In this document: in pieces, positions 7,059 to 7,596 of the stretch
Position numbering within the stretch: position 1 is the stretch's first letter
How the letters are laid out: each line of letters begins with the position of its first letter
DNA from: Fidelibacterota bacterium
Lineage (GTDB): Bacteria; Fidelibacterota; UBA2242
Length of the DNA stretch: 7,596 bases
Direction: 5' to 3'
Assembly: GCA_003645845.1 (NCBI GenBank)
Contig: QNCV01000120.1
Span: 1-7,596, forward strand
Made by a program: the position numbers and the translations under genes
Notes under the pieces: generated by a model
Seen by the model: only the letters and a program-made list of their open reading frames with translations
What the model was told of the DNA's origin: nothing
Database searches by the model: none

Positions 7059-7483
7059 ATGAATGATACAACCCTGGCAATTCTCAAACCCGACTGCCTG
7101 AGTCGAAATCTGACCGGCAAGGTTATTGATTTCATTCTTAAGAACGGTTTTAAAATTATTGCAATGAAAATGGTACACATGTCCGCGACCGACGCAAAGA
7201 GATTCTATGCTGTCCATAAGGGAAAACCATTTACGATGAATTAACCCGGTACATGAGTTCCGGCCCATGCATACCGATGGTCCTCAAAAAAGAAAACGCC
7301 GTTGCGGAATTCAGGAAAATTCTCGGTAAAACGGATCCCAATAAAGCCCGGGATAATACTTTGCGTAAACTTTATGCAAAAAGCACCCAGCAGAACACTG
7401 TTCACGGATCAGATTCCGATGAAAATGCTCAGAAAGAAATTGCATTTTTCTTTCCCTTGATGGAAATTAAATTATGTCAATGA
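7059..7483 (+). pseudogene. ndk: Nucleoside diphosphate kinase, interrupted by a one-base frameshift
   Basis: NDK moves the gamma phosphate from ATP to other nucleoside diphosphates through a phosphohistidine. The first frame (7059-7241) gives 61 residues, including LAILKPD (6-12), the nucleotide-site opening of NDK, and FYAVHKGKPF (49-58), then stops early. A second frame continues without a gap: ELTRYMSSGP, then VLKKENAV, and NTVHGSDSDENAQKEIAFFF, which carries the catalytic His in VHGSDS. Adding one T to the TTT at 7230-7232 gives KPFYDELTRYMSSGP, exactly the family pattern, and a 141-residue protein, the usual NDK size. As written, the first fragment lacks the catalytic His and would be inactive. 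GGAAG lies 5 nt before the ATG, and the gene sits 11 bp after arcC, so it is part of the operon. A sequencing or assembly error is at least as likely as true inactivation. Confidence 0.93.
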
Positions 7484-7502
7484 TCCGTAAAGGAGTTTTA
7501 TA

Positions 7503-7596
7503 ATGAAAAAAATGGTTCGCATTTTTGCAGTTGTGTTACTAATTTTTATCGCCTGCGACAAATCCGAGCCGATTCCCGGTTTTGTAGGTAAACCGG
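7503..7596 (+). CDS. Putative lipoprotein, N-terminal fragment (cut by window edge)
   Basis: Only the first 31 residues are in the window. They form a type II signal peptide: MKKMVR, a hydrophobic core (about 7-16), and a lipobox-like FIAC with the Cys at 18, followed by the polar stretch DKSEPIPGFVGKP. The Asp directly after the Cys could, by the E. coli '+2' rule, favour inner-membrane retention, but that rule is not general across phyla. AAGGAG (7490-7495) lies 7 nt before the ATG. The gene starts 19 bp after the ndk stop, so it is probably the next gene of the same transcript. The mature domain is not visible, so no function can be given. Confidence 0.75.
   Translation, partial: MKKMVRIFAVVLLIFIACDKSEPIPGFVGKP

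Noticed and set aside
7225..7245. Programmed -1 ribosomal frameshifting in ndk
   Set aside because: No canonical X-XXY-YYZ slippery heptamer is present at CCATTTACG, and no clear pseudoknot follows. NDK is not known to use frameshifting, and a single missing T explains the data more simply.
7253..7483. The ATG at 7253 as the start of an independent small gene
   Set aside because: The frame is simply the C-terminal part of NDK. The residues just upstream (D-E-L-T-R-Y) are already family-like, and there is no ribosome binding site before this ATG.

Overview
The window reads as chromosomal DNA from a Gram-negative (diderm) bacterium. It has two lipoprotein signal peptides, a periplasmic LysM protein, clear AGGAGG-type ribosome binding sites and a good sigma70-like promoter. 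Base composition is moderate in the genes and AT-rich between them. The mix of genes would suit an uncultured heterotroph of the FCB or neighbouring candidate phyla (Calditrichota, KSB1 or Marinimicrobia-like). That placement is an impression from protein style, not something the sequence proves. I see no mobile element, CRISPR array, rRNA or tRNA.

Layout. Two groups of genes diverge from an AT-rich region at about 3247-3541. Leftwards on the minus strand lie a LysM lipoprotein (2566-3246) with its own promoter and terminator, then a sodium:solute symporter (522-2429), then the start of an APC-type amino acid permease (1-509, cut by the window edge). The two transporters are 12 bp apart and look co-transcribed.

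Rightwards on the plus strand lies a metallo-beta-lactamase-fold hydrolase (3542-4516). After a 225 bp gap comes a tight cluster: a P-loop enzyme of the COG2403 / cyclic 2,3-diphosphoglycerate synthetase type (4742-6085), carbamate kinase (6100-7047), nucleoside diphosphate kinase (7059-7483, broken by a one-base frameshift) and the start of another lipoprotein (7503 onward).

How the genes may work together. The right-hand cluster joins three phosphoryl-transfer or nucleotide-using enzymes. Carbamate kinase makes ATP from carbamoyl phosphate, and NDK spreads that phosphate among the nucleotides. The large P-loop protein belongs to a family whose characterised member, from a methanogen, makes cyclic 2,3-diphosphoglycerate. 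What the bacterial relatives do beside carbamate kinase is the most open question here. The left-hand transporters point to uptake of organic solutes and amino acids, which could supply such catabolism, but that link is inference.

The clearest anomaly is the ndk frameshift: adding one T at 7230-7232 restores a textbook NDK, so it is either a sequencing or assembly error or a recent mutation.
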